From: Candidatus Poribacteria bacterium
Lineage (GTDB): Bacteria > Poribacteria > WGA-4E > WGA-3G
DNA: 47,076 bases
Direction of reading: 5' to 3'
Assembly: GCA_028818705.1 (NCBI GenBank)
Contig: JAPPNJ010000121.1
Coordinates: forward strand, 1-47,076
Position 1 is the stretch's first letter. Every line of letters begins with the position of its first letter. Of the stretch, positions 34,916 through 44,026 are shown piece after piece. A program made the translations under genes and the position numbers. The notes beneath the pieces were generated by a model. It worked only from the letters and a program-made list of their open reading frames with translations. It had not been told where the DNA came from and searched no databases.

Positions 34916-37900
34916 TTAATTTTCCTTTTCAAGTTTTTTTAAAAGGGCTTTGGCGCGTTTGACGTCTTTCGTATCAAATCCTTCTGAAAACCAAGCGTAT
35001 ATCGGTTCCAATAACGTATATGCCTCTTGGTATCGGTTTTGTGCCTTCCATAATTCGCTTAAACTGAGTGTGGCTCGGAGTTCCCACGATTTTGCGCCTT
35101 GTTGGCGTGCTATTGTCAATGCCTTTTGAAAATAGTCTTCAGCTTGATTCGATGCAACACGCGCATTGCTTGAAGTCTCAGTTTTCTCTGAGAGCATGAG
35201 GTAAAGTTCTCCTTGCTGTCGGGCGAGTTCCGCAGCGTAGGTGCGTTCCCCTGTTTGATCGACGACAGACAGTGCAGAGTCAAAGGTCTGTAGGGCTAAG
35301 GTATATTGTTCGGCGCGTTGGTATGCTTGCGCGAGCAGTGTCAAAAAGAGAGGGAGTAGCATCTCAGCCCGCGTTTGCTCCCATGCGGCGATGCCTTGGC
35401 AAATCATCGCAATCCCTTCTTCTGGATTCTTCTGTTCTGCGAGTGCCCACCCTTTCATTACTGTTGCGGCGGCTTCCCAATTGGAAAAACCGTGTTCTTG
35501 GGATATTTTTAGCATCTCCGTTGCAGCGGTGTCAACCTCTTCCGCATTGCCTTCATACTGATAAAGTACCGTTTTGAAATGGAGCAAAACGGCGTCACTA
35601 AAAGGATGATTTCTATCTTTGCCGATCGCTGCGGCTTCATAAAGTCGAGATTCCGCTTGTGTAGGATAACCGAGGCACCACAAGACGGGTGCGGAATAAG
35701 CAAGCAGCGTCATTCCAGGATCTGCCACATAGTGCAGGAATGTAGGGACCGAGTGGTGTTGCGGTTGATAGCATTCAATTCCTGCCTCCAGATGCTCCCG
35801 GGCGGTTTTAAATTCACTCAGATAATAGAGCGTTGCCCCAAGTGCGCGACGCGCCTCGACTTCAAAAGCGGGGTCTCCTACTTGTTTGGCAATTGAGAAG
35901 CACTGTTCACCGAGTTCACGCGCTGAGAGAAACCGTCCGCGTACCAGGTGGGATAACCATAACCCAAATAAAACAGGAAAACGGAGGTCTTTTACGCTCC
36001 CGACCGAAAATTCAGAATCTTCGCTCGAAATGGGTTCTCTGGCTTCAATTGTGTCTAACAGTTCAAGTGCTCGCGTATAGGCGACTTCTACCTCCTCAGA
36101 CGCATAGCCCGCTGTTGCAATCAGCGCAGTGCCAAGGGTTGTTTGTAATTCTAATTCTACTTGCGCAGTAGCCTCGAGTTCCCGTGTGTTGGTGTTCTCT
36201 GACAAATTTTCAAGTGCTGCGAGGCCTTGCCTAATATGTCGAGCACCTTCAACATTTGCGGAACGTTCTAAAGCACGATGTCCGGCATGTTGCCAGTAGT
36301 GAATCGCTTTTTCGGGAAGTCCAGCCTCTGTATAGTGATACGCAACCAACTCCGGCTGGAAACCGTCACTAATACTTCTACTGCCATCCTGCAGCACCTC
36401 GGCAATCTGTCGGTGATACTGTTGCCGTCTGCTCTTAAGCAGGGATTGGTAGGCGGTCTCACGAAGTAGGGGGTGCCTGAAAGTATAGCGGACCTGATTG
36501 TCAGATGTCTCATTGTAGTTGAGGATGTATGCGTCTACTAATTCCTCCAATTTGCTTTTTAGAGATGTGAGGTCGATAGATGCGTGATTCTCCAGATGAA
36601 TACCGGAAGCGACTTTATAAAGCAATTCTCCTGTCCATTGTCTTCCAAGCGTTGCGCCGAGTTGCACGATTTCCTTCGCGGGACCGAGTTCGTCTAACCG
36701 AGCAGTCAACAAATCCTGTAAGGTAACAGGGATGTTTGTCGTTTGCGAGCGCGGTACTGTATTATCGAGTGCGTCAGGCATCACGGACAAGGCACCACTT
36801 TCAAGCACCATTTGGGTAAGTTCTTCAACAAACAGCGGAACTCCCTCAGTCATTTCAGCAATCCGCTTTAGTAGATTTGGTGATAGAGATGTGTCACCTG
36901 CAACGCGCTGAATCATTGTCTCTGTTTGAGAGGGTGTTAGTGCTGCTAACGGCAGGACGCTTGCCCATGCAGGACGCAGGAGTTCCTCGAGAATTTCTCT
37001 GTCGAGAGCAGTGCTTGCAGCGTTTTTGCCGTCTTGAGACTGCTCGTTGTGTCGAGGGGGTTGCACGTTGGATCGACTGGACAGGATTGCGAAAATTCGA
37101 GCGTTTTCGATGCGTGTGATTAAAAGCGTAAGAAATTCTATGCTTGAGGGATCGATCCAGTGCAAGTCCTCAAGGACGAAAAATATCGGTTTCTGTTCAG
37201 CCATTTTCAGTAGTACTTGGACAAGCACTTCCAACGTCTGTTGTCGCCGTTGTCTGCGTCCCCATCCTGATGGATATGTGTTCTGTTCGACGGGTCTGCT
37301 ATAAGCGCGAGTTCCTATACCTGTTGCCGTTTGCCGTTGGATCTCAAAGGGTATCTCCAATAATTCAGCGAGGAGTGGTAGTGTATCTGCGGTATCTGCT
37401 TGTGTTTCGTTATCTGAATTTTCCTGTTCTAAAGTAGGGACACTGTAATCGCGTAGCAAGTTTTCGAGTTTATCGAGCCGCGCCTCTGCTGTGTCGGTAC
37501 TTGTGAATTGAACAACGTGTTCTTGGAACATCGAAAGGATAGGATACAGCGGACTGTTCTGATAATACGGTGAGCATCTACCTTCTGCAATGAGTGCCTC
37601 TGGATGGTGTTTGACGTGTTCTTGAATCACCTGTATGCATCTTGACTTTCCGATGCCGGCTTCCCCTTCAATCAGAAGTGCCTGTCCTTTAGAAGCAAGT
37701 ACTTGTGTCCAACCTTGTTTGAGACGTTCGACCTCTTGATCTCGCCCAATAAGCGGCGTCAAACCACTTTCGCTGGCAATGTCTAATCGACTTTGTGCGA
37801 GGATTTCGCCTGATACTTGGTAAATATTCACGGGCTGTGAGATCCCACGAAGTGGCGCGGCGCCCAGAGCATCACACTTGAAAAAGCCCTCAACCAGTTG

Positions 37901-38515
37901 ATGTGTTGTGTCGCCGATGACAATGCCGTTCGGTGGTGCTAACTTTTGCATTCTGGCGGCGACATTTGGTGTTTTACCGACAATATCAATGGCTTCTGGG
38001 GATGCTTCGGCAGAGATATTCCAGACAACAACAAGCCCTGTATCGATGCTAATCCGTACATTGATTTCCACATCGAAAGTGGTGTGAAGGTACGGGTTGA
38101 GGGTCTCCATAGCGGCAACGATACCGAGTGCAGCTCTCACGGCGCGGTGTGCTGCATCTTCGTGTGCGATTGGGTATCCGAAATAGACGAGAATACCGTC
38201 CCCAAAGTATCGAGCGATGTGCCCGTTTTGTGCTAAAACCACCTCCATAACACATGTCCGATATACCTCTAAGAGGTTTCGGAGTTCTTCGGGATCTAAC
38301 CTTTCGGTGAATGCCGTGGAGTCGACGATATCACAGAAGAGGACCGTTAACTGGCGGCGTTCTGCCCCATGTGGCAGTGCTGCTTCCATAGCAGCGGTGT
38401 CCACTGCTGGCACTTGGGACGAATCTGAGGCATCGCTGAGCGAGGCACCACATTCACCGCAAAATTTGAAGGGTGGATTTAAAAATCCACATTTTCCGCA
38501 ACGTTTGTGCTGCAT
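34916..38515 (-). CDS. class III nucleotide cyclase - ATPase - TPR regulator
   Basis: 1199 residues, started at the ATG at 38515 because the zinc ribbon begins directly after it. Order: a zinc ribbon (CGKCGF and CGECGA, about 5-24); a class III adenylate/guanylate cyclase domain (about 54-235) with metal aspartates D62 (FCDIVDST) and D106 (YFGDG) and the NxxAR transition-state motif near 184-188, so it is probably active; an AAA/STAND-like ATPase with P-loop GEAGIGKS (284-291) and Walker B FFVLEDLHW (444-452); and a C-terminal array of TPR-like helical repeats (about 700-1190). This architecture is known from large bacterial signalling proteins that link ligand or partner sensing to cyclic nucleotide production. 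The Crp-like gene 4 kb downstream may read its signal (inference). No membrane segments. Confidence 0.9.
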   Translation of the reverse strand: MQHKRCGKCGFLNPPFKFCGECGASLSDASDSSQVPAVDTAAMEAALPHGAERRQLTVLFCDIVDSTAFTERLDPEELRNLLEVYRTCVMEVVLAQNGHIARYFGDGILVYFGYPIAHEDAAHRAVRAALGIVAAMETLNPYLHTTFDVEINVRISIDTGLVVVWNISAEASPEAIDIVGKTPNVAARMQKLAPPNGIVIGDTTHQLVEGFFKCDALGAAPLRGISQPVNIYQVSGEILAQSRLDIASESGLTPLIGRDQEVERLKQGWTQVLASKGQALLIEGEAGIGKSRCIQVIQEHVKHHPEALIAEGRCSPYYQNSPLYPILSMFQEHVVQFTSTDTAEARLDKLENLLRDYSVPTLEQENSDNETQADTADTLPLLAELLEIPFEIQRQTATGIGTRAYSRPVEQNTYPSGWGRRQRRQQTLEVLVQVLLKMAEQKPIFFVLEDLHWIDPSSIEFLTLLITRIENARIFAILSSRSNVQPPRHNEQSQDGKNAASTALDREILEELLRPAWASVLPLAALTPSQTETMIQRVAGDTSLSPNLLKRIAEMTEGVPLFVEELTQMVLESGALSVMPDALDNTVPRSQTTNIPVTLQDLLTARLDELGPAKEIVQLGATLGRQWTGELLYKVASGIHLENHASIDLTSLKSKLEELVDAYILNYNETSDNQVRYTFRHPLLRETAYQSLLKSRRQQYHRQIAEVLQDGSRSISDGFQPELVAYHYTEAGLPEKAIHYWQHAGHRALERSANVEGARHIRQGLAALENLSENTNTRELEATAQVELELQTTLGTALIATAGYASEEVEVAYTRALELLDTIEAREPISSEDSEFSVGSVKDLRFPVLFGLWLSHLVRGRFLSARELGEQCFSIAKQVGDPAFEVEARRALGATLYYLSEFKTAREHLEAGIECYQPQHHSVPTFLHYVADPGMTLLAYSAPVLWCLGYPTQAESRLYEAAAIGKDRNHPFSDAVLLHFKTVLYQYEGNAEEVDTAATEMLKISQEHGFSNWEAAATVMKGWALAEQKNPEEGIAMICQGIAAWEQTRAEMLLPLFLTLLAQAYQRAEQYTLALQTFDSALSVVDQTGERTYAAELARQQGELYLMLSEKTETSSNARVASNQAEDYFQKALTIARQQGAKSWELRATLSLSELWKAQNRYQEAYTLLEPIYAWFSEGFDTKDVKRAKALLKKLEKEN

Positions 38516-38623
38516 GATATTTTTCGCCCTGACACAAAGCAAGTAGAAAACGTGTGTTATACTGTTTCGACGCCAGAGTGGTGGTCAGGAGTAGGCTCGC
38601 CAGAGCGATACCTAAAGAAAAAA

Positions 38624-39340
38624 CTATTTTCTGAACTGGTTCAGGTATTCTTCAAGTTCGGTGTCGCGAGGATCCAACTTGTACGCTTCCTGATAGTGAT
38701 CAAGAGCACTATCGGTTTTGCCTACCTTCATAAAAAAAGATCCGAGATTTCGATAGGCGACGCTGTGTGTTGGTTTCAAGTCTAATGCACGATAGTAGTG
38801 GTCTCGGGCTCGCAACAGATAGACTTTTGTTTCTCCAATGAGGATATTCACAGTGGTTTCGTTTTCCCAACGTTGTCGATAAACCTCGCCACCGAATTGT
38901 TTGGCGTGTTCTTCGATGGCATCGGCGACTGCTTCATCTCGTGTTTTGAGGACGATGACACCGGAAGTTGTTTTAGCAACGGCGGCTTTAAGTTCTTCCA
39001 CTGCTTGATTGGGTGTTTCTTCTCTGAGTTCTTTTTCCCATGAGGGCCAACTGGGTCCGGCGTATTTGAGACCCTGCTCGTAGTAAACCGTCCCAAGATC
39101 GTTATAGATTTCAGCATTTTCAGGGCGCATTTTTAACGCAGTGCTGTAAAGCTCAATGGCTTGCTTATATTTCCCGGCGTTGAAAGCATCTGTGGCGTGG
39201 GTGCGGAGTTGTTTAAATTCCTCGCTTTCCAAGTTGACAGCGATGCCCAGTTCTGCCTTGTCTCTACCAAAGAAATAGATGCCGCCAATCAGTAGGATGG
39301 CGACACAAACAGCGATAAGTGTGGGTAGTTGCAGTTTCAT
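38624..39340 (-). CDS. membrane-anchored tetratricopeptide repeat protein
   Basis: 238 residues. One N-terminal transmembrane helix (about 5-25) is followed by a periplasmic or cytoplasmic TPR region. Repeats are recognisable at about 45-78 (THATDAFNAGKYKQAIELYS then PENAEIYNDLGTVYYEQG) and about 178-235 (YLLRARDHYYRALDLKP then VAYRNLGSFFMKVGKTDSALDHYQEAYKLDP). The part between (about 110-165) contains an insertion. TPR proteins are scaffolds, so a function cannot be assigned. A GGAGG lies upstream of the ATG with a rather long A-rich spacer. The gene lies between the HtrA and cyclase genes in the same direction, with gaps of over 100 bases on both sides. Confidence 0.85.
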   Translation of the reverse strand: MKLQLPTLIAVCVAILLIGGIYFFGRDKAELGIAVNLESEEFKQLRTHATDAFNAGKYKQAIELYSTALKMRPENAEIYNDLGTVYYEQGLKYAGPSWPSWEKELREETPNQAVEELKAAVAKTTSGVIVLKTRDEAVADAIEEHAKQFGGEVYRQRWENETTVNILIGETKVYLLRARDHYYRALDLKPTHSVAYRNLGSFFMKVGKTDSALDHYQEAYKLDPRDTELEEYLNQFRK

Positions 39341-39500
39341 TTTTTTACTTTTGCCTCCGGTCTGCTTTAATAATTTTCAGTACGGATTGCTATTCATCAG
39401 TTAAAGATATTAACTGCTAATAATCTACTTCAACTTGGAGGACGCCAAGATAGGGTGAATTGTTACCGAAAGACTTTTAACCGAAAACCGATGACTGAAA

Positions 39501-39517
39501 GCATTGCGTAGCAATGC
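39501..39517. repeat. hairpin in CAGT-rich text (stem GCATTGC)
   Basis: GCATTGC / GTA / GCAATGC, preceded by GATGACTGAAA and followed by GAACTGG. It lies in the 200-base gap between the TPR and HtrA genes. Compare 31278 and 41000. Confidence 0.55.
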
Positions 39518-39539
39518 GAACTGGTAACTTTTAAAACAC

Positions 39540-40970
39540 TTATCTTCGTCGATTGTTTCTATTAAAAGTGATGGGAATTGTTTTATCGACTCCGTTTCGT
39601 TCAAAATAGAGTTGCATCCCACTTTGGGTGCGGATAAGTTCGTCAACAACGATTTTAAAAAATTCGAGTGAGTGAATTTTGATGTCGTCAATCTGATAGA
39701 TGAAATCCCCACGTTTGAGGACATCGCTTAAGCCCCTTTCTCTCTCAACGTTTGTGACAATAATACCGGGTTGTCGATATTTGCGTGCCATCGCCTTATC
39801 AGGTTGAGAAAGCGTTATGCCCCATCCAGAGGGTGTATAGTCCCATTCCAATGTTTTCAGTGTAAACTCAGTCTGTCGCTTTTTGCCACGTCGAATAAGC
39901 TCACACGCTGTCGGTTGGTAGAGCAGGAGTAGTCGTGTGATTGTTTTAAAATCGTCTTCGCCCTTTATGCGGTATCCTGCAACCTCTGTAATGACATCTC
40001 CACGTTTAATACCTGCATCGGCAGCAGGGCTCCGTTTCTCCACTTCTGATACCAAAATTCCGGTGTTATGCGACATGGACAACTTTTCTGCCAGGTCTTC
40101 GGTCACAGGTTGGATTTCATTAATACCGAGGTAAGGCGGAAGGACACTGCCGTATTCGAGAATTTGCTGAATGACTTTTCTTGCCTTGTTGACTGGAATC
40201 GCAAAACCGACGCCTTGCGAGCCGCCGCTCGTTGACCGAATAACGGTATTGATACCGATCAGCTGTCCGTGTATGTTTACTAATGCCCCGCCGCTGTTGC
40301 CCGGGTTAATGGAGGCATCTGTCTGAATCAGGTCTTCGTGATAGCGGTCTTCGACTGCGAAGGCACGTTGCGTTGCACTTACAATACCAACTGTGACCGT
40401 GGGCTGCGCGTCGCCTATAGATAAATTGAACGGGTTTCCAATCGCAACGACCCACTCCCCGATCAGCAGCGTGTCTGAATCACCCCATTGAATTTCTGGC
40501 AGGGCTGCCCCAGCATCCACTTTTAGAAGCGCAAGGTCTGCTAAGTAGTCGAATCCGATGACTTGCGCTGCGAATTCCCTCCCATCGGAAATCGTCACGG
40601 TGATACTATCGGCATCTCTGATGACGTGATGATTCGTTAGAATGTGTCCTTTTTTGTCGATAATGATGCCCGAACCAACTTCTCGGAGAGAGCGTCTGCG
40701 TCGGTAGGGAATATCGTCCCAGAACCACCATTCAACAAACGAGGTTCGCGTCTCGACGGTACGGATTGCACTGATATTGACGATAGCAGGACTGGCATGT
40801 GTTACCGCTGTGACGATCGCTGTCTGCCGCGATGCTGTGACCGCTTCTTGGGTCTCTTGACCTCGAAATTCAGCGCTGTAAGCGTTCTCACAGCGTAACC
40901 CGACATAAATAGAGAACGCGCACAGTGAGAGCAGCAGGATGTAACTGTAGCGATGACGTAAATATATCAT
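39540..40970 (-). CDS. HtrA/DegP-type serine protease with two PDZ domains
   Basis: 476 residues from the ATG at 40970 (no strong ribosome site; a TTG 14 codons upstream is less likely). A hydrophobic N-terminal segment serves as signal or anchor, so the protease acts in the periplasm. The trypsin-like triad is H115 (TNHHVI), D145 (YLADLALL) and S226 (NPGNSGGA), all intact. Two PDZ-like domains follow: one contains LVSEVEKRSPAADAGIKRGD, the other VTNVERERGLSDVLKRGD. It is the usual DegP arrangement, for quality control of envelope proteins. An unusual feature is a basic insertion, PYRRRR, before the protease core. It lies between the TPR gene and the M28 peptidase gene. Confidence 0.93.
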   Translation of the reverse strand: MIYLRHRYSYILLLSLCAFSIYVGLRCENAYSAEFRGQETQEAVTASRQTAIVTAVTHASPAIVNISAIRTVETRTSFVEWWFWDDIPYRRRRSLREVGSGIIIDKKGHILTNHHVIRDADSITVTISDGREFAAQVIGFDYLADLALLKVDAGAALPEIQWGDSDTLLIGEWVVAIGNPFNLSIGDAQPTVTVGIVSATQRAFAVEDRYHEDLIQTDASINPGNSGGALVNIHGQLIGINTVIRSTSGGSQGVGFAIPVNKARKVIQQILEYGSVLPPYLGINEIQPVTEDLAEKLSMSHNTGILVSEVEKRSPAADAGIKRGDVITEVAGYRIKGEDDFKTITRLLLLYQPTACELIRRGKKRQTEFTLKTLEWDYTPSGWGITLSQPDKAMARKYRQPGIIVTNVERERGLSDVLKRGDFIYQIDDIKIHSLEFFKIVVDELIRTQSGMQLYFERNGVDKTIPITFNRNNRRR

Positions 40971-40999
40971 ATAGCAAATAGTGATATAGTTTTTAGTAC

Positions 41000-41014
41000 G
41001 GTTGCTGCGCAACC
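41000..41014. repeat. hairpin in CAGT-rich text (stem GGTTGC)
   Basis: GGTTGC / TGC / GCAACC, preceded by TTTTTAGTAC and followed by TTTCAGTTAATAG. A related but stemless text (TTTTCAGTACGGATTGC) occurs at about 39376. Confidence 0.55.
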
Positions 41015-41126
41015 TTTCAGTTAATAGTTAACAGTTAAGAGATTTGCGAAGTCTGTAAAGTTGCGAAGTGTTTCTACGAGTTTTCAACTTCTCTAACTTT
41101 ACTGACTTTCTTAACTAAAAACTATT

Positions 41127-42506
41127 TTACTGTTTCAATTTAAGGGAGATGCGATATCCCTCAAGCCCCGGATCGGTGTCGATAATTTCTTGGACTGCTG
41201 CTGAGTTGCGTCGTTTCGCGGGAAAATCGTCAGCGTTCGCACATCGGAGTGCTATCCTTGCCCCAACTGCACTGGCGGCACGTAGATTCTCCAGTTGCAC
41301 CTTTTCGAGCGTGTCGTAAGCGGTATGCCCGAAGCCTCTACCCGCTGGCGGTGCTTCAGGGTCGCCCATGTGGCATGAAGGCACACCTTTGAGAAAGAAT
41401 GGAAAATGGTCGGAGTAGGAATGCACTTTTTGTCCGACTGGCATTTCGGCGTGCATCTGCTGGCGCGCTGTGTTAAAGAACGGTTCCAGTGCGTCCCAGC
41501 AATGAAGGACGATACCTTTGCGACTCGCGCCGCCTGCGGCATCCATATTCAGCATGAACCGAATGTCGTCTAACTCGGAAGCGTGTGCGTCAACGTAACG
41601 AAACGCTCCGGTAAGTCCGATTTCTTCGGTGCCAAAGGCGATGAACCGAACAGTCCGTTTAAGGGAATCGGCAGCGTAGGTGGACAGGACACGCGCGGCT
41701 TCTATCACAGATACCATTCCAGAAGCCGGATCGTGTGCGCCTTGGGAGATGTCGTGTCCATCGTAGTGGCATCCCAAAATTATCAGCGCTTCGCTGTTAT
41801 CATGCCCGGGCAGGTCTGCGACGACGTTCCACGATGTCCGCGGTTCGTTGATATCTGTCGTCTTGAGTTTCAACGTGACTTTTCCCGATCCGCGTGCCAG
41901 CAGTCGCTTCAAAAATTCGCCGTCCTCTTTGCAAACGGATATACCTGGAATGGGTGCTTCTCGATTGTTTTGGAGACTTCCTGTTTCGGGTCCGACCCCC
42001 GGATGTTCGCTGACGAAGATGAAACCACTTGCACCCGCGAGGAAGGCACGTTCAAATTTCTCTTTACGATGTACCCATCTACCAAGGTCGGGGGGTGAGG
42101 CACTCAGCGCCATAACCAACTTATCAGTAGCAGTGTTACCGAGTGCTTCGTATTCGTCGGGGCTTCCGTATCCGGCAGAGACAAGTTCGGTGGTGATGTC
42201 TCCAGACGGGCAATAGGGGAGTGAGATACAGTGCAGGGTTCGTTGAATGGGTTCGATCACCTCAAGCGTTGCTGTCCCACGCGACCAACCGGCGTAAGGA
42301 TACGCTTCGAGTTCGACATTTTGTAGTCCGTAACGTTTGAAGCACGCTGCAATAAAGTTTGCGGCTTCGTATTCTTCAGGTGTTCCGGCGAACCGTGCAC
42401 CGTATTCATCGCATAAGACTGTTAGGTTTTCCATTGCCTCTTGCGAGGTGTAGATGTCACCGACCATCTGCTGGTCGATCTGCAAATAGGGGTTCGTTTT
42501 GCTCAT
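41127..42506 (-). CDS. M28-family zinc peptidase
   Basis: 459 residues from the ATG at 42506; the frame is open for 19 more codons that overlap the Crp-like gene. The two-zinc aminopeptidase site is complete: H247 in GCHYDGH, D259 in GAHDPASG, E294/E295 in FGTEEIG, D322 in LNMDAAGG and H394 in GFGHTAYDT. A PA-like insert (about 120-215) precedes the catalytic core. There is no signal peptide, so it is probably cytoplasmic, although many relatives are secreted. The start codon lies 50 bases inside the 3' end of the upstream regulator gene, so the two are translationally linked. The specificity is unknown. Confidence 0.9.
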   Translation of the reverse strand: MSKTNPYLQIDQQMVGDIYTSQEAMENLTVLCDEYGARFAGTPEEYEAANFIAACFKRYGLQNVELEAYPYAGWSRGTATLEVIEPIQRTLHCISLPYCPSGDITTELVSAGYGSPDEYEALGNTATDKLVMALSASPPDLGRWVHRKEKFERAFLAGASGFIFVSEHPGVGPETGSLQNNREAPIPGISVCKEDGEFLKRLLARGSGKVTLKLKTTDINEPRTSWNVVADLPGHDNSEALIILGCHYDGHDISQGAHDPASGMVSVIEAARVLSTYAADSLKRTVRFIAFGTEEIGLTGAFRYVDAHASELDDIRFMLNMDAAGGASRKGIVLHCWDALEPFFNTARQQMHAEMPVGQKVHSYSDHFPFFLKGVPSCHMGDPEAPPAGRGFGHTAYDTLEKVQLENLRAASAVGARIALRCANADDFPAKRRNSAAVQEIIDTDPGLEGYRISLKLKQ

Positions 42507-43338
42507 AAGTTTCGTTCTTCTCTTCTTGGATTTGCGGGAGTGTTGCCATTCTTGCCTTAGCAATCTTTTTTAATTGCCATGGATCAAGGACCTGAATGCG
42601 TCGAAATCGTTTCTCAAGGACTTTGTGTTGTTTAAATTGGTTGAGAAGTGTTTCCGTTTTCTCAACGGAACTACCGATTAGTTGCGCCAATTTTTTCGTT
42701 GAAAGTTTACGTATGGTACACTGAGACCCGTGTCCTATCAGCGTCTGATGCTGCTTCGGTGCATCTGCGTAGTTTTGTAGGAGCAGTGCGAGCCGCGATG
42801 CGGAACTCCGAAACACGATGTTTAGGAGTAAGTTCGTCGATTCTGGACGCCGTTTGCTACGTGAAATTGCGGGATTAAAATTCTTTCGTTTTGTGAACAT
42901 CCAAGAGATCCACGCATGCAGGTATCTCTTCAGAAGTCTACCCAATGTTTTCGGTGGCGGCATCGCTAAATGTGGTTTTCGTTTCAGAAAGTATTGAAAG
43001 TGCTTTACGTTGACAATGCCGACGACAACTTCTGTGAGCGTCTCAGCGGTGACATTCGGGAGTGCGTTATCATCTTCCCATTGAACGGCACCGAAGATTT
43101 CGCCGGGTTCCAGCAGTTCAAGAGTGACGGTTTCCCCTTCGGGTGGTGTTTCGTAGATCTTGACGCGTCCTTCTTTGAGGAGGTAAACGCCCTCGGCACA
43201 GAGCGGTTCTCCGTTTTCCAACCGTTTGAAGGTTGTGAGTTGTGCGAGCGCATTCGCATCTGATTCCGCAAGGTCGCGGAAGATGTCTATCCCTTTAACG
43301 CACCAGAACCTTTCTGGAATGTTTTGTTGTTTCACCAT
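42457..43338 (-). CDS. Crp/Fnr-like cyclic-nucleotide-binding transcriptional regulator
   Basis: 293 residues if the ATG at 43338 is used; a GTG at 43353 is the alternative. An N-terminal cyclic-nucleotide-binding fold (about 15-125) shows GEPLCAEG, VYLLKEGRVKIYE and ELLEPGEIFGAVQ. A long basic linker (about 130-160) precedes the winged-helix region with RKLSTKKLAQLIGSSVEKTETLLNQF and a wing (KHKVLEKRFRRIQVLD-like). The phosphate-binding cassette is not the canonical Crp one, so the ligand (cAMP, cGMP or none) is open. No Fnr-type cysteine cluster is seen. The gene overlaps the M28 peptidase gene. A cyclase is encoded 4 kb away on the same strand, which makes a shared cyclic-nucleotide circuit plausible. 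Confidence 0.82.
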   Translation of the reverse strand: MVKQQNIPERFWCVKGIDIFRDLAESDANALAQLTTFKRLENGEPLCAEGVYLLKEGRVKIYETPPEGETVTLELLEPGEIFGAVQWEDDNALPNVTAETLTEVVVGIVNVKHFQYFLKRKPHLAMPPPKTLGRLLKRYLHAWISWMFTKRKNFNPAISRSKRRPESTNLLLNIVFRSSASRLALLLQNYADAPKQHQTLIGHGSQCTIRKLSTKKLAQLIGSSVEKTETLLNQFKQHKVLEKRFRRIQVLDPWQLKKIAKARMATLPQIQEEKNETYEQNEPLFADRPADGR

Positions 43339-43368
43339 GCTATGATTGTCCACTAGAAGTTTCAGTTA

Positions 43369-43397
43369 ATTATACCAATATGTTGATGATAAAGCAA
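43369..43397 (-). promoter_or_regulatory. candidate sigma70 promoter for the Crp-like gene
   Basis: On the minus strand TTGCTT (43397-43392), 17 bases, then a perfect TATAAT (43374-43369). The transcript should begin near 43362, leaving about 24 bases before the ATG at 43338. Confidence 0.55.
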
Positions 43398-43403
43398 GTG
43401 AAA

Positions 43404-43438
43404 TGGTTATTGGTTATTGGTTGTTGGTTGTTGGTTGT
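43404..43438 (+). repeat. five tandem 7-mers TGGTT(A/G)T
   Basis: Two units TGGTTAT and three units TGGTTGT in a row, continuing into a looser TTGG/GTGG-rich tract to about 43475. It is the only short tandem repeat of note in the window. Confidence 0.8.
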
Positions 43439-44026
43439 TATCTGGTGGATTGGTGTGGTTGGTTAGGGCGGATTGGTGGATAGTTAATTTCACACTTTTC
43501 ATAGTACATTAGGAGGTATGAAAGATTTGGGAAGAGGCTATAAAGCTACGTGGTAACTGGGTTTTTGACGGTTTTAGGAGGAGGTTGGTGTGAGGGTTAC
43601 TATGAAATTTTGGTGAAAGTTTGAAGAGTTAAATAGGTAGAAGATAGCGCGCGTTAATTGTTTGAATCAGGATTGTATTTTAACAGGGGTTTTCACGGAG
43701 GCTTCACGGAGGTGTTTCTGGAGTCTTGATTTTACTGGATTCCTGAACTTAGAATTGTGTGTTCTCCGTGAAAGCGAGTTTTAGTTATATTTTATTTAAC
43801 GAATAGATAATTTATTAAAACTATGGCAGATTTATAGTTCGGGAAAGAAGATCAGAAAATATTCAATAGATTCTTGAATGAGCGCAAGCACAGAGAAACC
43901 CCTATTTCCAGCAGCCCCAGCGGGGCGGTATGTGTATAGAAATATCCACAAAACACAGATAAAGCCCCAGCGGGGCGGTATGTGTATAGTATGCTACTTT
44001 GGAAAAATGCGGATTATCGCTGGAGT
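43439..44026. other. gene-free interval with REP doublet
   Basis: No credible gene. Contains a GGTGG-rich tract, a small direct repeat TTCACGGAGG (near 43693 and 43704), an AT-rich portion around 43780-43860, and the REP-like doublet at 43914-43989. It ends at the stop codon of the PD-(D/E)XK gene. Confidence 0.6.
43914..43989 (+). repeat. REP-like palindrome doublet (GCCCC stem)
   Basis: Two identical units, GCCCC / AGC / GGGGC followed by GGTATGTGTATAG, at 43914-43939 and 43964-43989, exactly 50 bases apart in the same orientation. Loop, tail and spacing match the doublet at 22968-23033, whose stem is different. A tail-like GTATGTGTATAG without palindrome is found again at about 45517. Confidence 0.85.

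Noticed and set aside
40971..41012. Longer HtrA start at TTG 41012
   Set aside because: It would add 14 polar residues before the hydrophobic segment and crosses into repeat-derived DNA; no ribosome site supports it.
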